From NCBI GenBank assembly GCA_964431205.1, contig CAYSIX010000182.1, positions 1-8,774 on the forward strand: a stretch of 8,774 nt of DNA, in the 5' to 3' direction. The notes under the pieces are model-generated. The model saw only the letters and a program-made list of their open reading frames with translations, was not told the origin of the DNA and did no database searches. The DNA is from CAYSIX01 sp964431205 (GTDB lineage Bacteria > Planctomycetota > Phycisphaerae > Phycisphaerales > Phycisphaeraceae). Shown one piece after another: positions 1 through 6,403 of this stretch. Both the position numbers and the translations under genes were made by a program. Every line of letters begins with the position of its first letter. Position 1 is the stretch's first letter.

Positions 1-475
1 GCACGTCGTCCGGGTCGGTCAGGCAGGCGGTCTCCGAGTCGAGCTGGTCGATGTAGCGCTGGATCTCGCGATCGTCGAAGCCCAGGGCGCCGAGCAGGGT
101 CTCTTCTTCCGCGCGGATCGCGCGGATCGCCCGACTCAGGGTGTCCTCGTCCCACTCGGCTAATAGCGCCGTCTGGTTGTCGGCGATCGCGTACGCCCTC
201 GCCGCGGCGCCGGAGAGCTCGGTTCGCACCACGTCGAGGGCGTCCCAGCCGAGCTCCTGCGCGGCCACGAGCGTGGCGTTGCCGGCGACGACCATTCCGT
301 CGGCGTCCACGACGATCGGCTTCTGCTGCCCGAACTCGCTGAGCGAGGCCTTCAACGCCTCGACGTTTTTCGTGCCGTGGGAGCGCGCGTTCTGGGGATC
401 CGGACGCAGTTGATCCAGTGGAACGCGATCGACACGCATCGCGCGCGACACATCTTTTGGTTTAGTGACGGTCAT
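1..475 (-). CDS. ParB/Srx-fold domain protein, probably N-terminal part of a phage DNA methyltransferase (partial)
   Basis: This open frame begins with ATG at 475 and runs off the left edge with no stop, giving 158 visible codons. Residues about 14-108 read as a ParB-like (ParB/sulfiredoxin fold) domain: VPLDQLRPDPQNARSHG, then a helix ending in GQQKPIVVD, then GNATLVAAQELGW in the place of the usual G(H/N)xRxxAAxxLG motif, and finally AIADNQTALLAEWD. In phages and integrative elements this arrangement, including the ADNxxxxxAxWD segment, is typical of proteins whose C-terminal half is an adenine or cytosine-N4 methyltransferase, often just before the terminase genes. That half would lie outside the window, so the methyltransferase assignment is inference. 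A GGAG (486-489) sits 10 bases upstream of the ATG and supports the start. It is the last visible gene of the minus-strand operon, 55 bases after the preceding small ORF. A stand-alone ParB-like regulator is the alternative. Confidence 0.8.
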   Translation of the reverse strand, partial: MTVTKPKDVSRAMRVDRVPLDQLRPDPQNARSHGTKNVEALKASLSEFGQQKPIVVDADGMVVAGNATLVAAQELGWDALDVVRTELSGAAARAYAIADNQTALLAEWDEDTLSRAIRAIRAEEETLLGALGFDDREIQRYIDQLDSETACLTDPDDV

Positions 476-530
476 GGGTAGGTCTCCGGAATGGCTCGTT
501 CGTGTTTACGTTCCTGTTGAAGGCCGCGGC

Positions 531-605
531 TCAGCGTCCACAGGGGGGTGGTGGTGACTCTGCCGACTCTGGCGACTCTTCTGGCGCCCTATTTACTTTT
601 TTCAT
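531..605 (-). CDS. possible 24-residue ORF directly after the primase gene
   Basis: The primase gene ends GAGGAGTGAG and is followed immediately by ATG at 605, so a GAGGAG ribosome-binding sequence overlaps the end of the primase gene and only one base separates its stop from this start. The peptide begins MKKVNRAPEESPESAES and ends in a proline run plus CGR; the stop is at 531-533. It is acidic and proline-rich and matches no family I know. Against it being real, most of its length is one arm of the inverted repeat at 552-664, so the ORF may be a by-product of that repeat. A coupled start with a good ribosome-binding site is the only positive evidence. Confidence 0.25.
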   Translation of the reverse strand: MKKVNRAPEESPESAESPPPPCGR

Positions 606-664
606 CTCACTCCTCACGCGCGAAGGGGGCTGAAACAGAGTCGCTAGAGTCGGTAGAGTCACCA
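552..664. repeat. 28-bp inverted repeat built of 9-base units, spanning the primase stop codon
   Basis: The arms are 552-579 and 637-664. They are reverse complements at 26 of 28 positions, with a 57-base spacer. Each arm holds three copies of the hexamer GACTCT (or its complement AGAGTC) spaced every 9 bases, so it is also an iteron-like tandem array. The two mismatched pairs would be G-U wobbles in a plus-strand RNA and A-C mismatches in a minus-strand RNA. The spacer contains an AT-rich run (590-606, including TTTACTTTTTTC) in an otherwise GC-rich region and holds the primase stop. There is no T-run directly after either arm, so it is not an ordinary intrinsic terminator. A replication origin, a protein-binding array or an RNA-processing hairpin are possible roles. 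Confidence 0.75.
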
Positions 665-3267
665 ACCGGCGGCGTGTCTTCCTCCAAAGGCGTAGAGAGG
701 GACGGCCGGGCGGGGTGTAACCTCCAGCGCCAGCCACGTTTCGCCTTTTCCCCGTCAACGTCGAGGTACCAGCCGCCTTGGACGCGCCTCCGAAACCTCT
801 TCAACTTGTTACCGACCTGGCGACTGGTCGGGGCCTTGCCCGACTGGCAGTTGGTCAACTGCTCCAGTGCCGTCCGCATCGCGTCGGACTCTGGATCGCG
901 CGGCGGGTAGTGCCCGTCGTTCGGGTAGAGACGTTCGAGCACCTCAGCGAAGACGAGGCCGCTGTCGAGAGCGTCGTACGCACGGAACGCCTCGACCAAC
1001 AAACCAAGCGTGTCAGCGGATGTGTCTGCCGCCTCGGTGAGCCGCAACCGCGTCAGGCACGGATCGGGAAGGCCGACCCAGACCACGGCCTCGCGTACGA
1101 GGCTGGACCAGCCTTCAAAGCTCCCCATAGGGATGAGGTCGTGCTTCGGCCGTCCGGCCCGGATATAGGCCGCGAGGATGGTGAGCCCAGCAGCGAGCAG
1201 ATCGCCGCGATGCTCGCGAACCCAGGCGATCAGGTCGGGGTGCTGGAAGTCCGACCGCTCTTCGGGCCGCTCCTCGAGCACGTCCAGCCGCACGTGGATG
1301 AGCCTCCTCGCCGTATCGGCTGCGATCTGGACGTTGTTGCCGGTGCCGAACCAGATCGGCAGCAGCGGCAGCTCCACCTGCTCGGTCTTGCCGAGGATCC
1401 TGTCCTTCCAGCGGGTCGAGGTCAGCGCACGGTCCAACGAGTCGTTGCCGAACGTTCCCTCGAGGTTGTCCAGCAGGACCACGCGGTCGCCGGCGATGGC
1501 GATCGTGGTAATTTTCTTGCGCATCTCCTCTGTCTCGTGCGAGTAGCTCAACACGGGTATCTCCCGGCCGAGGACGATCTGGCCGATCGTCTGGGCGAGA
1601 AGTCCCTTGCCGGCGCCTCGGATGTTGGCGTCGATCAAGAACAACGGCGCGGGGCCGTCGAAGGCGAAGCGGGCCAAAGGCGTGAGCAGCGCGGCGAGCC
1701 AGGCGGCGCGGTGCTCGGGCGACTCGAACCGGAAGTCCTGCACAACCTCGAGGAGTGTGTTCTTCGCAGCGTCTGCGTCGTCTTCGTCCACACCGTCCGG
1801 GATTCTCGGGAAATCAACTCCCGCGGGTTCGTAAAGGACACGAGTCTCGGCGTCGTAGCCGCGTGTTTGCCAGACGGTCCCGTCGGCGCGGAGGACGGGG
1901 GCGTCCGAGACGGCCTCCAGGTAGCGGAGGCCGGGCCACTCGCCTCGCGCCTCGACGCCGGCGACGAGCCACTGGGGAGGATGTGCGGACGACGGCTTGC
2001 CGTCCTTGCCGATCCTGACGAAGTCGGCGCACCGCGTCAGCCTGTCGCGCAGGTTCGCCGTCGGCACCTGCGCGATGGTCGGTGCCCCTCGTGGCCGAAT
2101 CACCTTGTCATCGTCGTCGTGCTCACGCTGTACCCGAACGAGGTAGCCGCCGCGGTGGTAGAGGTCAGGGTCGGCCCGAAGAGCGGACACCGCCTCGTCG
2201 ATCACGCGGTGTTCATCCGTGCCGATCAAGATGATCGGAATGCCGTCGTCGGCGGAGGTGATCTTCCGCGGGTGGCCGTTATTCGAGGGCGGCTTGCCGA
2301 TCGAGCCGATGACTGGCCCGTGGCTGACGACGTTGATGCAGTCGGCGATCGCCCGGTCGAGTGTTCGGTCGCGGTAATCCTGCCGCTCCCACTTCTCGCG
2401 GTACAGGGCCGAGCGTCTGAACATCCTGTCCATCCGTTCCTTGTCGGTGCCCGTCCAGTAGGCCAAATGGTTACACAGCGCGAGATCGGCGCGGCTGTCG
2501 TCGCCGACGTAGTCGCGGATGTCACCATCCCAGAGCTTGCGGATGGCCGCGCCGTTCTTGGATTCGAACATCCTCGTCAGCAGGTCGTCGTCATCGGCGA
2601 TGACAGAAGCGGACCGTGGTGTGGTCGCGGACCTCTTCGGCTTCGGCGGCCATAGGGAACGGCACAACTCATCGAGCTGCTCTTGCCGAGCCGCGACACC
2701 CTCGGGTGCGCCCTCGAGACGGTAGCCCGTCACGGTGAAGTAACGTCCACGGTCGTAGACCTCGATCTCCTTGAACCCCTTGATCTTGTCGCAGCGTGAC
2801 TCGGCCCAGTCCGGCTTGGCGCCTCGGAGAATCAACTTCACGCCGTTACCGCTCGGCGACACCTCCGTGTACGTGTCGAACGCATCGACGATCTCCCGGG
2901 CCTCGGGCACCAACTGACCATCGATGAGGCAGTCGTCGAGGTCCACGCCGGTGAACTCATCATCAGGGCTGAAGACGATGCCGATCCCGTCGAACCCGCT
3001 CGAGCTGTTGTAGGCGTTGACGGCGCTTTCGAACGAAGACCAGGTTTTCGGATTGCTGGATGATGCCTTCCAGCGGCCGTTGATCTGGTAGGGGACCTTC
3101 TGCCAGCGGTGATCCTTCTTGACGAAGTCGTATCGCCACAGGACCCACTGGTCCCGCTGCTTGAGCACCTCGGGGATCGGCTCGGGATCCAGCGAGATGG
3201 CCACGGTCGGGCGTGGCGGGATGACCTGCTTCGGTGTCTTGGTTGGTGGGGGAGATTGGAGGTGCAT
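607..3267 (-). CDS. phage/plasmid-type primase-polymerase fused to SF3-like helicase
   Basis: This 886-residue protein probably primes and unwinds DNA for replication of the element. Residues about 30-205 look like an archaeo-eukaryotic primase/PrimPol domain: GVDLDDC (D109, D111) gives the metal-binding acidic motif, SPSGNGVKL (137-145) stands where the SxH-type motif is expected, and EIEVYDRGRYFTVTG (167-181) supplies the third motif. Residues about 227-312 resemble the helical-bundle domain of NrS-1-type polymerases (SRADLALCNHLAYWTG, then MFRRSALYREKW). Residues about 515-700 form an ATPase core: NIRGAGKG (548-555) as Walker A, DRVVLLDN (594-601) as Walker B, FGTGNN (640-645) as sensor, and TARR (652-655) as candidate arginine finger. 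The tail (740-850) is probably winged-helix, followed by an acidic Ser/Asp-rich end. The start is supported by GGGGAGG (3275-3281), seven bases upstream. Its ATG overlaps the stop of the sigma-like gene by one base, indicating coupled translation. Odd points are GKG in place of GK(S/T) and Lys in place of His in the second primase motif. Confidence 0.88.
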   Translation of the reverse strand: MHLQSPPPTKTPKQVIPPRPTVAISLDPEPIPEVLKQRDQWVLWRYDFVKKDHRWQKVPYQINGRWKASSSNPKTWSSFESAVNAYNSSSGFDGIGIVFSPDDEFTGVDLDDCLIDGQLVPEAREIVDAFDTYTEVSPSGNGVKLILRGAKPDWAESRCDKIKGFKEIEVYDRGRYFTVTGYRLEGAPEGVAARQEQLDELCRSLWPPKPKRSATTPRSASVIADDDDLLTRMFESKNGAAIRKLWDGDIRDYVGDDSRADLALCNHLAYWTGTDKERMDRMFRRSALYREKWERQDYRDRTLDRAIADCINVVSHGPVIGSIGKPPSNNGHPRKITSADDGIPIILIGTDEHRVIDEAVSALRADPDLYHRGGYLVRVQREHDDDDKVIRPRGAPTIAQVPTANLRDRLTRCADFVRIGKDGKPSSAHPPQWLVAGVEARGEWPGLRYLEAVSDAPVLRADGTVWQTRGYDAETRVLYEPAGVDFPRIPDGVDEDDADAAKNTLLEVVQDFRFESPEHRAAWLAALLTPLARFAFDGPAPLFLIDANIRGAGKGLLAQTIGQIVLGREIPVLSYSHETEEMRKKITTIAIAGDRVVLLDNLEGTFGNDSLDRALTSTRWKDRILGKTEQVELPLLPIWFGTGNNVQIAADTARRLIHVRLDVLEERPEERSDFQHPDLIAWVREHRGDLLAAGLTILAAYIRAGRPKHDLIPMGSFEGWSSLVREAVVWVGLPDPCLTRLRLTEAADTSADTLGLLVEAFRAYDALDSGLVFAEVLERLYPNDGHYPPRDPESDAMRTALEQLTNCQSGKAPTSRQVGNKLKRFRRRVQGGWYLDVDGEKAKRGWRWRLHPARPSLSTPLEEDTPPVGDSTDSSDSVSAPFAREE

Positions 3268-3806
3268 CAGTTGTCCTCCCCGTTGCTCGTGACGTATTGG
3301 TGCAGCCCCGACCTGCGGAACGACTCGGCGATGCGCGCTCGGGCCGTTCGAGCTTTCCGCTCGGTCAGGCCGACGCGCCGTGCCGCCTCCTCGGTGCCGA
3401 AGTGCATGAGGTGCTGGGCGAACCGTCGATCAACGTCGTTGAGTTTGTCCATCGCCAGTCGCACGTCCAGACGCAGGACCCACAGCTCGGTGTCACGCCG
3501 CGTGGTCGTGGGCTCATAGTGCCCCGACCCGACGTAGGCGACGACGCGGCGCGGATCCCGCTTCCGTCGGGTCCGGTCGCGGATGAAGGTCAACAGGGCC
3601 CGCGACACCAGCCGATCGGCGAACGTGCTCGGCTTGCTGCGCGTTGGGTCGTAGCCGTCCCAGCCCTGGAGCAGGTGCGCTCGCAGGTGCTGCTCGATGT
3701 CGAGGCGATCGGAGGTGGTCAGACCGTACCGGCCGACGACGGAGCCAGCGGCGCGGCGGATGAGAGGTTCGGGGATGTGGGGCGGACTTGGGTGGCGAAC
3801 TTCCAT
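3267..3806 (-). CDS. short sigma-70-like factor (regions 2 and 4)
   Basis: This 179-residue protein has the layout of a minimal sigma-70/ECF-type factor. Residues about 14-84 match region 2: a helix containing DIEQHLRAHLLQGWDGYDP, then KPSTFADRLVSRALLTFIRD and a basic stretch RTRRKRD. Residues about 114-165 match region 4, with a likely helix-turn-helix at 137-165 (GTEEAARRVGLTERKARTAR). Region 3 is absent, as in ECF factors. It could direct RNA polymerase to element promoters, or act only as a DNA-binding regulator. GGAG at 3814-3817 lies seven bases before the ATG and fixes the start. It is the first gene of the minus-strand operon and its TGA overlaps the primase ATG. An intrinsic-terminator structure ends 16 bases upstream of its ATG, so expression is likely to depend on readthrough. 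The sigma assignment rests on pattern, not on an alignment. Confidence 0.72.
   Translation of the reverse strand: MEVRHPSPPHIPEPLIRRAAGSVVGRYGLTTSDRLDIEQHLRAHLLQGWDGYDPTRSKPSTFADRLVSRALLTFIRDRTRRKRDPRRVVAYVGSGHYEPTTTRRDTELWVLRLDVRLAMDKLNDVDRRFAQHLMHFGTEEAARRVGLTERKARTARARIAESFRRSGLHQYVTSNGEDN
3275..3281 (-). promoter_or_regulatory. ribosome binding site of the primase-helicase gene
   Basis: On the minus strand this reads GGGGAGG, seven bases before the ATG at 3267, inside the last codons of the sigma-like gene. With the TGATG stop/start overlap it supports both this start and translational coupling of the two genes. Confidence 0.7.
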
Positions 3807-3813
3807 TGCCAGA

Positions 3814-3817
3814 CTCC
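3814..3817 (-). promoter_or_regulatory. ribosome binding site of the sigma-like gene, inside a repeated motif
   Basis: The minus strand reads GGAG seven bases before the ATG at 3806. It sits inside CCGGAGTCTGGC (3808-3819), an imperfect copy of the repeat arm TCCGGTCTGGC at 3890-3900. The arm at 3842-3852 can therefore pair with either of them (six plus four base pairs around a two-base bulge here), so this ribosome binding site could be masked in one RNA fold. Confidence 0.5.
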
Positions 3818-3822
3818 GGGGT

Positions 3823-3871
3823 AAAAAAGAGCCCCTCGGGGTCCGGTCTGGCGTCGGGGTGCCCGAGGGGC
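3823..3871 (-). terminator. intrinsic terminator in the leader of the sigma-primase operon (probable attenuator)
   Basis: On the minus strand a 10-base arm GCCCCTCGGG (3862-3871) is perfectly complementary to CCCGAGGGGC (3831-3840), with a 21-base loop, followed by TCTTTTTT (3823-3830). This is a standard rho-independent terminator, but it lies 16 bases upstream of the ATG of the sigma-like gene. The previous gene on this strand already has its own terminator at 4002-4029, so this one most likely acts on transcripts that begin between the two. That makes it a candidate attenuator. Confidence 0.7.
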
Positions 3872-3900
3872 GCTATGGCCAGTTCATGGGCCAGACCGGA
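3842..3900 (-). promoter_or_regulatory. 11-bp inverted repeat crossing the terminator hairpin (candidate antiterminator)
   Basis: TCCGGTCTGGC at 3842-3852 and its exact reverse complement at 3890-3900 form an 11-bp inverted repeat. In minus-strand RNA the order is upstream repeat arm (3900-3890), terminator 5' arm (3871-3862), downstream repeat arm (3852-3842, inside the terminator loop), terminator 3' arm (3840-3831), then the U-run. The two helices therefore cross: they would be mutually exclusive or form a pseudoknot. This is the geometry expected of an attenuation switch. An alternative is that the repeats are binding sites for a DNA-binding protein. No known riboswitch class was recognised. 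Confidence 0.5.
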
Positions 3901-4001
3901 TACCCGGGACTGGCGACAAGTCCGCGGCGCGACCCGATCCGGCACGTCCTCTGCCGGTCATATTCGCCGTAACTCCGGAAACGCTGACGGTTTACGCACA
4001 G

Positions 4002-4029
4002 AAAAAAATCCCGCCGAAAGGGCGGGATT
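4002..4029 (-). terminator. intrinsic terminator of the 738-codon unknown gene
   Basis: The 9-base arms AATCCCGCC (4007-4015) and GGCGGGATT (4021-4029) are perfectly complementary around a 5-base loop. On the minus strand the stem runs directly into seven T residues (4002-4008). It lies 41 bases after the stop of the unknown gene at 4071. No T-run follows on the plus strand, so it is one-directional. Confidence 0.88.
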
Positions 4030-4070
4030 CGCGGAAATTCTTCAGGGACTAGTCTCTGAACGCCGTTCGC

Positions 4071-6287
4071 CTACTCGTACGGCACGATCGTGAACCGCCA
4101 GCGATACGCACTCTCATGGCGGTCCCAGACGATGGGGTCACCGTCGAGAGCGAAGAACTCGCGCAGGCGGTCGCAGAGCTTCTTCTTCCATGTCCGAATG
4201 CGTTGATCCGAACTACGGCTATTCCAACTCAGCCCGCCCGTCCGCTCGTGGGCCAATCTTTTCAACAGTTCCCACTGGCTGTCAGGCGTTTTCCTCCGAC
4301 CGTCCAACATGCCCATTTCAATAGGCGTGAAGGTGCCCGAGGCGTGCTTGACACAGATGGAGACGCGCTCATGGCCGGGCTCCACAAAGCGGATCACCAC
4401 GTCTCGCCACGTTGCATCAGCGGGCGTGGGGAATCGGACGGGCTTCACCTTAGCGGAAGGAACCGCCCATCCACGCAGCCGCGTCAGCGCCGCCGGCCAC
4501 TGCGACGTGAAGCTGAACCAGCCCCGTGGGTCGGGCTCAATGAACTCATCGAGGATCTCGATCGAAACCTGGGCCCGGTTCGTGCGATGGACGAGGTCGC
4601 CGGATACCACCCGCCGAGTGGGTACCAGAACGATCGCCGGTGTCATCTCGCGTGCGATCAGGCCGTCCAGCACCGAGTCGAGATGGCTCGTGTCTCGTGG
4701 TTTGACCAGGACAACCGGCGACTCCACGCCGGCCTGCGGGCGATCCAGACCGATCCGCCAGGCGCCCTCGAGCCCGGAAACGGCTTCGAAGGCGGTGTCG
4801 AGGCCAAGCAACTGGGCGAGGCGCTCGCCGAGGGCCTTCAGGTCCAGGCGCATGCCCGCCGTCTGCGACTTGGAGATCGGTACGGGATCGGATCCCGGCT
4901 CTTCGGCGACGGCCACGCGTGATCCGTCGGCGTGCTTCACGACGCGCCGAACCTCGGTGGGGGTGGGGCTCTTGGCGATCGGCGTGATCACGGCCTCAAG
5001 GTTGAGATTGGCGCCTATCAGAAGCGGCTCGAGCTGAACGAACGTGGCGCCGAACTCGGCCTTCCACTGCTCGCGCGTCGTGACCAGCTCGTGCCGCCGG
5101 TCGAAGGAGGCCCAGAACGACTCGGCCGGTATGCCGGCCGCGGTGAAGCGGTTGTGGATGAAGCCATTTTGGCGCAGCCACGGCTCGATGAGGTCGGCGT
5201 CCGAGTCCCGCTCGTACGACGCGACGTTCGGCGGGCGGATGCGCACCCGCCGCGGCTTGACGCTGCGCGAGGCGCGGTAGGCGATCTCGGCCGACACGAG
5301 CTGCGCGCCGTGGGGGATCGCGCGGCCCTGGGCGTTGAACGCCGCGAACACGTCGGTCGCCGTGTGGCACTCCCGGTGGTTCCACGCCCCCACGTACCGC
5401 CAGCGCAGCTCGACCAGCTGGGCCGAATCGACGCCGTCGCACTGGCTGCAGTCCAGCGCGTCGGCGCCCCGCTCGACGAACGGCTTGAGCGTGTACTTGC
5501 CCGGCGCGTCGGCGGGAATGAAGGCCAACTCGGACCCGAACAGCCGCTCGCCGGCGGCCTCGACGAATACACGGACCTCGCGCTGACCGTCCGCGTGGAC
5601 CGCCAGTTCCCCATCATCCGGGTAGTAGATCAGGATGCCGTGCTTGATGGGGCGGTAGGCAACGGCTCTGGGCTCGTTGTTCTCCACCTTCAGGTCGCGC
5701 TGGTAGGCGCCGCCGTGGCGGATCACGAGGCAGAGGCGGTGATCGCGCTGGAAGCCGTAAACGCGGATCGCGCCGCCCTTCTTGAGCTTGCGGAAGCGCC
5801 GCTCCAGGTCCTCAGCCATCCGCTCCTCGAGCTCTACGCTCAGGGGCGTGTGCTGCGGGATGTCGCGGGCCCGCGTCACGTAGGAGTCGAACCGCGTGTT
5901 CCGCGTGAGGAACTGCTCGGCGTGCATCCGCTCGACCGCGGCCCGGTCCCGCAGCCACAACATCACGGCCATGTCAGAAGTTGTCAGGTCGTCCGACTCG
6001 GTGACGATCCCGCGGCGTTGTAGCGCCGTCGCCAGATCGTCGTGGTAGGCGTCGATCGACACCTCGTCGAGGTAGTACAGCGTCTCGATCAGTTCCTCGG
6101 GGATGCCTTTGGCCGGATCGACGAACAGCGCCGAGAGGGCGTCGTAATCCAGTGCATCGGGTGAGAGCACAACACGGTGTGTGGCAAAGAAGCCACCGAA
6201 GGGGGCCAGCATCTCGCGGAGCAGCGTCGGTGCGATCCTGCCGAGGAACCCGGGGTCAGAGAATCGGCGCCAGCGGAATATCTTCAT
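4071..6287 (-). CDS. large protein of unknown function with Cys/His cluster and C-terminal winged-helix-like region
   Basis: I do not recognise this 738-residue protein. Residue numbers start at ATG 6287. The N-terminal third is mostly helical (ELIETLYYLDEVSIDAYHDD, then SDMAVMLWLRDRAAVERMHA). Residues about 170-255 look like a beta-rich domain (GGAIRVYGFQRDHRLCLVIR, then HGILIYYPDDGELAVHADGQ). Residues 280-308 hold Cys-x2-Cys (DCSQC), a 20-residue gap, then His-x2-Cys-His (HRECH), a possible zinc site. Residues about 505-590 read as an alpha/beta domain (PAIVLVPTRRVV). Residues about 670-735 resemble a winged helix, ending in GDPIVWDRHESAYRWRF. No signal peptide, clear membrane segment or Walker motif is visible. 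The frame is open back to an ATG at 6392, but there GGGG touches the ATG with no spacing, while GGGAG sits eight bases before 6287. The gene has its own terminator and stands between the replication and integration modules, which fits cargo such as defence or regulation; that is inference. Confidence 0.75.
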   Translation of the reverse strand: MKIFRWRRFSDPGFLGRIAPTLLREMLAPFGGFFATHRVVLSPDALDYDALSALFVDPAKGIPEELIETLYYLDEVSIDAYHDDLATALQRRGIVTESDDLTTSDMAVMLWLRDRAAVERMHAEQFLTRNTRFDSYVTRARDIPQHTPLSVELEERMAEDLERRFRKLKKGGAIRVYGFQRDHRLCLVIRHGGAYQRDLKVENNEPRAVAYRPIKHGILIYYPDDGELAVHADGQREVRVFVEAAGERLFGSELAFIPADAPGKYTLKPFVERGADALDCSQCDGVDSAQLVELRWRYVGAWNHRECHTATDVFAAFNAQGRAIPHGAQLVSAEIAYRASRSVKPRRVRIRPPNVASYERDSDADLIEPWLRQNGFIHNRFTAAGIPAESFWASFDRRHELVTTREQWKAEFGATFVQLEPLLIGANLNLEAVITPIAKSPTPTEVRRVVKHADGSRVAVAEEPGSDPVPISKSQTAGMRLDLKALGERLAQLLGLDTAFEAVSGLEGAWRIGLDRPQAGVESPVVLVKPRDTSHLDSVLDGLIAREMTPAIVLVPTRRVVSGDLVHRTNRAQVSIEILDEFIEPDPRGWFSFTSQWPAALTRLRGWAVPSAKVKPVRFPTPADATWRDVVIRFVEPGHERVSICVKHASGTFTPIEMGMLDGRRKTPDSQWELLKRLAHERTGGLSWNSRSSDQRIRTWKKKLCDRLREFFALDGDPIVWDRHESAYRWRFTIVPYE

Positions 6288-6295
6288 ACCTGAAG

Positions 6296-6300
6296 CTCCC
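6296..6300 (-). promoter_or_regulatory. ribosome binding site deciding the start of the unknown gene
   Basis: The minus strand reads GGGAG, eight bases before ATG 6287 (start MKIFRWRRF). The upstream in-frame ATG at 6392 has GGGG abutting the start codon and would add 35 residues, so 6287 is preferred. Confidence 0.55.
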
Positions 6301-6403
6301 ATTTGATCGAGGAACGAGATGGCGAGGTGTACTGGGCGTGGCGACCTCGGCCAAATGATGCTTCGGCCGATCAGCGCGTACAGCAATGACATCCCCTGAT
6401 CGT

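Noticed and set aside
552..664. Long inverted repeat as an intrinsic terminator of the primase gene
   Set aside because: No T-run follows either arm on either strand, and the 57-base loop is large for a terminator.
552..664. CRISPR-like array
   Set aside because: The 9-base units are too short and contiguous, without repeat-spacer structure.
778..2655. 625-codon plus-strand open frame
   Set aside because: It lies wholly antisense to the primase-helicase gene, whose domains are recognisable; long antisense frames are common in high-GC DNA and this one has no family-like motif.
3234..3824. 196-codon plus-strand open frame
   Set aside because: Antisense to the sigma-like gene, which has recognisable region 2 and region 4 patterns and a good ribosome binding site.
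3901..4001. Sigma-70 promoter for the minus-strand operon
   Set aside because: A promoter is expected here, but no -35/-10 pair with good spacing could be picked with confidence, so none is listed.
4932..6023. 363-codon plus-strand open frame, plus 4116-4922
   Set aside because: Antisense to the unknown 738-codon gene. The minus frame has the better ribosome binding site, a matching terminator and more protein-like composition.
6288..6392. 35-residue N-terminal extension of the unknown gene from ATG 6392
   Set aside because: GGGG abuts the ATG with no spacing, whereas ATG 6287 has GGGAG at eight bases; the extension is not firmly excluded.
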